Positions 60,987 through 64,000 of a stretch of DNA of 64,000 nucleotides are shown piece after piece. How positions within the stretch are numbered: position 1 is the stretch's first letter; every line of letters begins with the position of its first letter. Position numbers and translations under genes: made by a program. The notes under the pieces are model-generated. The model saw nothing but the letters and a program-made list of their open reading frames with translations. It made no database searches and was not told the origin of the DNA. This DNA is from Anthoceros angustus (lineage: Eukaryota > Streptophyta > Anthocerotopsida > Anthocerotales > Anthocerotaceae), in the NCBI GenBank assembly GCA_010909165.1, contig MU008174.1:682001-746000 (forward strand), given 5' to 3'.

Positions 60987-61507
60987 ACTGTGATGTTGTT
61001 TATGCAAATCTTAATGCCTGCAAGAAAGAGCAGCCACTGTTGGTCCTTCTGCAGGAAAACGATGGCTTCAGAAAGGCTATGGAAAACTGGCGGGGAAGTG
61101 AGAACATGGCCAAGCACATGGGAGGTAATGTGTGAGTGCACAAGGACAGAGGACGTAAGGACACAGGGACACAGATCTTGCAGGAGATATTAACAGCTAT
61201 CACAGTTTCTGCGTTGTATAAAACCGGTGCCTGCAACCGATTTCCAGGCCACAGGCATGCAGAGGAGAAGTTCCCGTCGGTCGGTCACCGTCAGAATCAA
61301 GCTGCACTTGGCCTCTTTGAGCAGGTTGCGAGTGCAAAGAGAGCCTGGAGCGGGGAGCATGAGAGGGGGTGTAAGCTGATCAATGATGTGAACGAAACCC
61401 TACAGGTGAAGGTCAAGCTTCACCAACCTGAAAGCGAAGTTCCTTCACTCGATGCTTTGGATCTGCAGGCATTCTGGCCTGGTGTCAGAGACGGGAGAAA
61501 CCTGTGA
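60987..61507 (+). CDS. Unidentified plus-strand gene fragment (two exons)
   Basis: Two open segments can be spliced in frame. 60,987-61,124 reads ANLNACKKEQPLLVLLQEND then FRKAMENWRGSENMAKHMG, with a GTAATG donor. 61,263-61,507 follows an AG acceptor and reads EEKFPSVGHRQNQAALGLFE, then AKRAWSGEHERGCKLINDVN, up to the stop after DGRNL. Amphipathic, charged helices are likely. I do not recognise a family, and no start codon for exon 1 is evident (a TGATGA lies just upstream), so further 5' exons are needed or it is a relic. It diverges from the kinesin gene. Confidence 0.35.
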
Positions 61508-62433
61508 GCCTGAGGCATCCTAACACTGCATGCTCCGAGGTTGTTGGAGGTGGTACAGCAGTGTTGGCAATGGGTGTGAAGGAGCACCTTGCATGCTTCT
61601 TTACGGTGCTTTCACGGACGGGAAACGTGACTCCTGGAGAGGTTTGCTTATCGTCTCTAAGCGTGGTGGTTATCTCATTTCACCATCATCCCACTGATGT
61701 TTGAAGACCAGCGCAGATCCTTTGTCTGCAAGCGAGGATTCAGTGGTGCACTGTAGGCGGCTTGTGGCCCCCACGGACTCTGTTCGTGACCACTTCTAAT
61801 TTCCTCGATGCCCATTGGCAGCACATGGCTACGGGCTACAGTGGCTTGCCACCAAGCATATGCTATTTGTTTCGGGGACAGGTAGGGTGCCGGACGGTGG
61901 AAGACGGTGACGGAGAGTCAGGGAAGGGTTCGAACCACGAGGCATGGACGATGAGCCTCGAACCTCGAACTGGGAGGAGAGGGGGGCCATTTCATGCGGT
62001 GGATGCAAGCTTGGTGGCCAGCAAGCCAGGATGAATCAGTCTCTGCACGCTCTCCCACATGCTCACACCGGGTCCTCCAGAAGCAGACCTGTGGCTGGCT
62101 GACATTGGTGCTCCATTTTGCATCCGGGACGACGGGTAGCGATCGATCCAGGGCATAGGATCTGGTGTCGACCCAATGGAGTCCGAGAAAGTGGGTTGAG
62201 ACTAAAGCCCTGAAGTTTGCTTTCAAGATCTCGAATACACAACCACTGACGAGTCTGCCCTAGGGCAAGTAACGGTACTTCGGTGATCACAAACATGATG
62301 TGCGAACCTCGGAGCATGTGACGGTAGCCGCTTGACGAGGGATCTCATCTTCCGAGCAGAAGGCCAGCGCTGTGTATCCCCACGTCTGCTTGGATTTTCG
62401 AGCTTGTTCATCTCTGAGTGTTGAGGTCAGCTC
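61508..62433. other. Intergenic sequence, no gene recognised
   Basis: Moderate GC, several short frames on both strands without motifs. It may include the 3' UTR of the preceding gene. Confidence 0.4.
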
Positions 62434-62826
62434 TTGTCTCGAAATGAGAACAACCTTGAGATGCAGGAAAGGCTCTACGAAGACTTGAGCCAGGAAGTTG
62501 GAACCTCGACCCTCCAGGTGTCTTCCTCTTCAGAAGATTTGGAGGAATTTGACGAAAGGTTGTGGCATTCCCCGAATCCGATGTATAAGGACCGGCCTGC
62601 GGCCCGTTTTCTCTGTGGCAGAATGAATAAAGAACAGCTGAATAGAGCTCGGAGTGTTGCAACAAACAAAATTTATTTCTTAGGGAATTCGGAGAAAATT
62701 CATTTGCACAAGGTCCGGTGGTGGCTGAATGGAGGGAAAGAAGATTTTATTATAAAAAAGAGATGGGAAAAATCCATCCACCCCAAAAACAAAAGGGAAA
62801 AATCCCAACCAATGGCACCATGCTAG
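62434..62826 (+). CDS. Weak reading frame ending in low-complexity sequence
   Basis: About 130 codons, beginning with an acidic/Ser-rich segment (LSQEVGTSTLQVSSSSEDLE) and ending Lys-rich. No family recognised. It overlaps a copy of the GCTGAATAGAG...GTTGCAAC repeat, which argues against a conserved gene. Confidence 0.2.
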   Translation: MSRNENNLEMQERLYEDLSQEVGTSTLQVSSSSEDLEEFDERLWHSPNPMYKDRPAARFLCGRMNKEQLNRARSVATNKIYFLGNSEKIHLHKVRWWLNGGKEDFIIKKRWEKSIHPKNKREKSQPMAPC

Positions 62827-62847
62827 GGGACTAGCCCCACGATCACG

Positions 62848-63140
62848 CATTTCAAAACCACCAACCGCCCGAAGAACTTTGTGGTCAGGCATGTGGCATT
62901 TCAAAACCACCAACTGCCCGAAGAACTTTGTGGTCAGGCATGTGGCATTTCAAAACCACCAACCGCCCGAAGAACTTTGTGGTCAGGCATGTGGCATTTC
63001 AAAACCACCAACCGCCCGAAGAACTTTGTGGTCAGGCATGTGGCATTTCAAAACCACCAACCGCCCGAAGAACTTTGTGGTCAGGCATGTGGCATTTCAA
63101 AACCACCAACCGCCCGAAGAACTTTGTGGTCAGGCATGTG
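62848..63140 (+). repeat. 49-bp minisatellite, 6 copies
   Basis: CATTTCAAAACCACCAACCG, then CCCGAAGAACTTTGTGG and TCAGGCATGTGG, repeats at 62,848, 62,897, 62,946, 62,995, 63,044 and 63,093. The only clear difference is one C-to-T change in copy 2. Because 49 is not a multiple of three, each open frame cycles through all three translations, and all three plus frames stay open. Confidence 0.95.
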
Positions 63141-63164
63141 AAAAAGCCTTCTTACCACCGGTGT

Positions 63165-63325
63165 CGAAGAAGCTGCTGAATAGAGTTCAGAGTATGGCAA
63201 CAAAAAAAAATGTGTGTGTCGGGTTCTGGGGTGGTTAAATAGAGTTTGGAGTATGGTAACCTAAAAAATATATTTGTATCATGGCTCGTGGTTGTTGAAT
63301 GGAGTTAGGAGTGTTGCAACAACTA
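63165..63325 (+). repeat. ~60-bp degenerate repeat, 3 copies plus an outlier
   Basis: The motif TTGAATAGAGTT-GGAGTRTTGCAAC recurs near 63,174, 63,233 and 63,293 with ~60-bp spacing. A fourth copy lies before the 49-bp minisatellite at about 62,636 (GCTGAATAGAGCTCGGAGTG). The minisatellite thus seems to sit inside this older repeat. Confidence 0.7.
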
Positions 63326-63584
63326 AGTAGTCTTATAATAAAGATGTGTTCAAGTTGGTGATGTTAGAGATACAATGTGAAGCCTAAGGCAATGCATGGA
63401 ATTTGTGCACATACTAACTTAAGGCTATAATGTAGGATGTGCTATATATGTTAAGATGAGTTTAATAACTTTGGAGCTGCTGTCTAGTGTTTGTATTTTT
63501 TGCGTTTAGTAAGAAGGTCGATCCAATTCTTTGAGACAGCTTTCAGATTGATGATCAAAGAGTTTGACAGACCTTCTAGATTAA

Positions 63585-64000
63585 TTGGTGTTCAAGCCTT
63601 GTTCCATAGTATTTGGTGTCGTAGCATACAGTGTGTTTACGATCATGTGGCCTTCGAGAAGTATAGTTGCAGCATGGAGCAGCAGCGCAATATTGGGGCT
63701 CTGGTTGTACAAGTTGCACAAATTTTCAGGTGAAATTCATGAATCGACTAAGGATTTTGTTGTCATCGAGGAACATACATGAGCTGTTACTAATCAAGCA
63801 GTTGCGGAATTTGATGTCCTTATAGACGGTGCCCAATTTACCATCCATGACACAAGGGCAAGCACACGGCAAATGTCAAAGAAAAAATCCGAGTTTCTTG
63901 GTAAAAAAGTGGACAAGAAGATAGCAGACACAACTATGTTGAAGATATTTTTACCTTTTCTACCAGTAGATATGTCCAAGCATCCCCCTGCGCTTCCCAA
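63585..64000 (+). pseudogene. Unidentified reading frame with one in-frame TGA, running off the edge
   Basis: One frame is open from about 63,585 to the end except for a TGA at 63,780-63,782. It reads SGEIHESTKDFVVIEEHT before the stop, and AVTNQAVAEFDVLIDGAQFT, then KSEFLGKKVDKKIADTTM and FLPFLPVDMSKH after it. The even amino-acid composition on both sides of the TGA suggests one former coding region, with a point mutation or an intron boundary. I recognise no family. Confidence 0.3.

Noticed and set aside
62879-63238. Overlapping frames with FKTTN / QNHQPPEEL / SKPPTARR repeats
   Set aside because: All three come from the same 49-bp minisatellite, so there is no reason to prefer any one as a gene.
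1-64000. tRNA, rRNA or other structured RNA genes
   Set aside because: I saw no tRNA A/B-box pairs with foldable arms and no rRNA-like conserved blocks; a covariance-model scan was not possible here.

Overview
The window is nuclear DNA of a land plant. The evidence is an intron-poor PLS-class pentatricopeptide repeat (PPR) protein with a DYW deaminase tail, a 22-exon kinesin of the phragmoplast KIN-12 type with canonical GT-AG introns, plant serine carboxypeptidase-like (SCPL) genes, and retroelement debris. The short introns and the PPR architecture (an N-terminal DPTQWWDNR...HPDFRHK block) suggest a bryophyte, lycophyte or fern rather than a flowering plant; this is an impression, not a proof.

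Region 1 (1-37,742) is a head-to-tail tandem array. It has nine units of about 4.0 kb and one truncated 1.5-kb unit, and it continues off the left edge. Each unit carries, left to right: the 3' end of a PPR-DYW gene (minus strand), an AT-rich spacer, a 5' SCPL relic (plus) with an old fixed stop, a second spacer with a TATA-like box, and a two-exon SCPL gene copy (plus) with signal peptide, nucleophile Ser, Asp and His motifs. The intact source of the PPR tails is the single PPR gene at the right edge of the array (37.6-39.9 kb). The ancestral layout was therefore SCPL -> <- PPR, and the duplicated segment took the whole SCPL gene plus the last ~450 bp of its convergent neighbour. Copies differ almost only at the same small set of positions, mostly by 1-5 base indels at codon third positions. 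This looks like consensus error where real copies differ by substitutions, so many frame breaks may not be biological.

Region 2 (about 40-52 kb) is gene-poor. It holds a decayed class II thymidine kinase-like relic, gag-like and retropepsin-like fragments, a 1.1-kb near-perfect inverted repeat, a 34-bp perfect-stem palindrome, an opposed pair of ~55-bp repeats enclosing ~5 kb, and many minisatellites with 21, 23, 30, 41, 43 and 58-bp periods, one of them telomere-motif bearing.

Region 3 (52.5-60.0 kb) is the kinesin gene on the minus strand. My exon model gives a continuous frame of 4,365 nt (1,454 residues). Its GC-rich 5' flank (60.0-60.9 kb) faces a weakly supported plus-strand gene. The last 2.5 kb contains a 49-bp x6 minisatellite, a 60-bp repeat and an unidentified reading frame that runs off the right edge.
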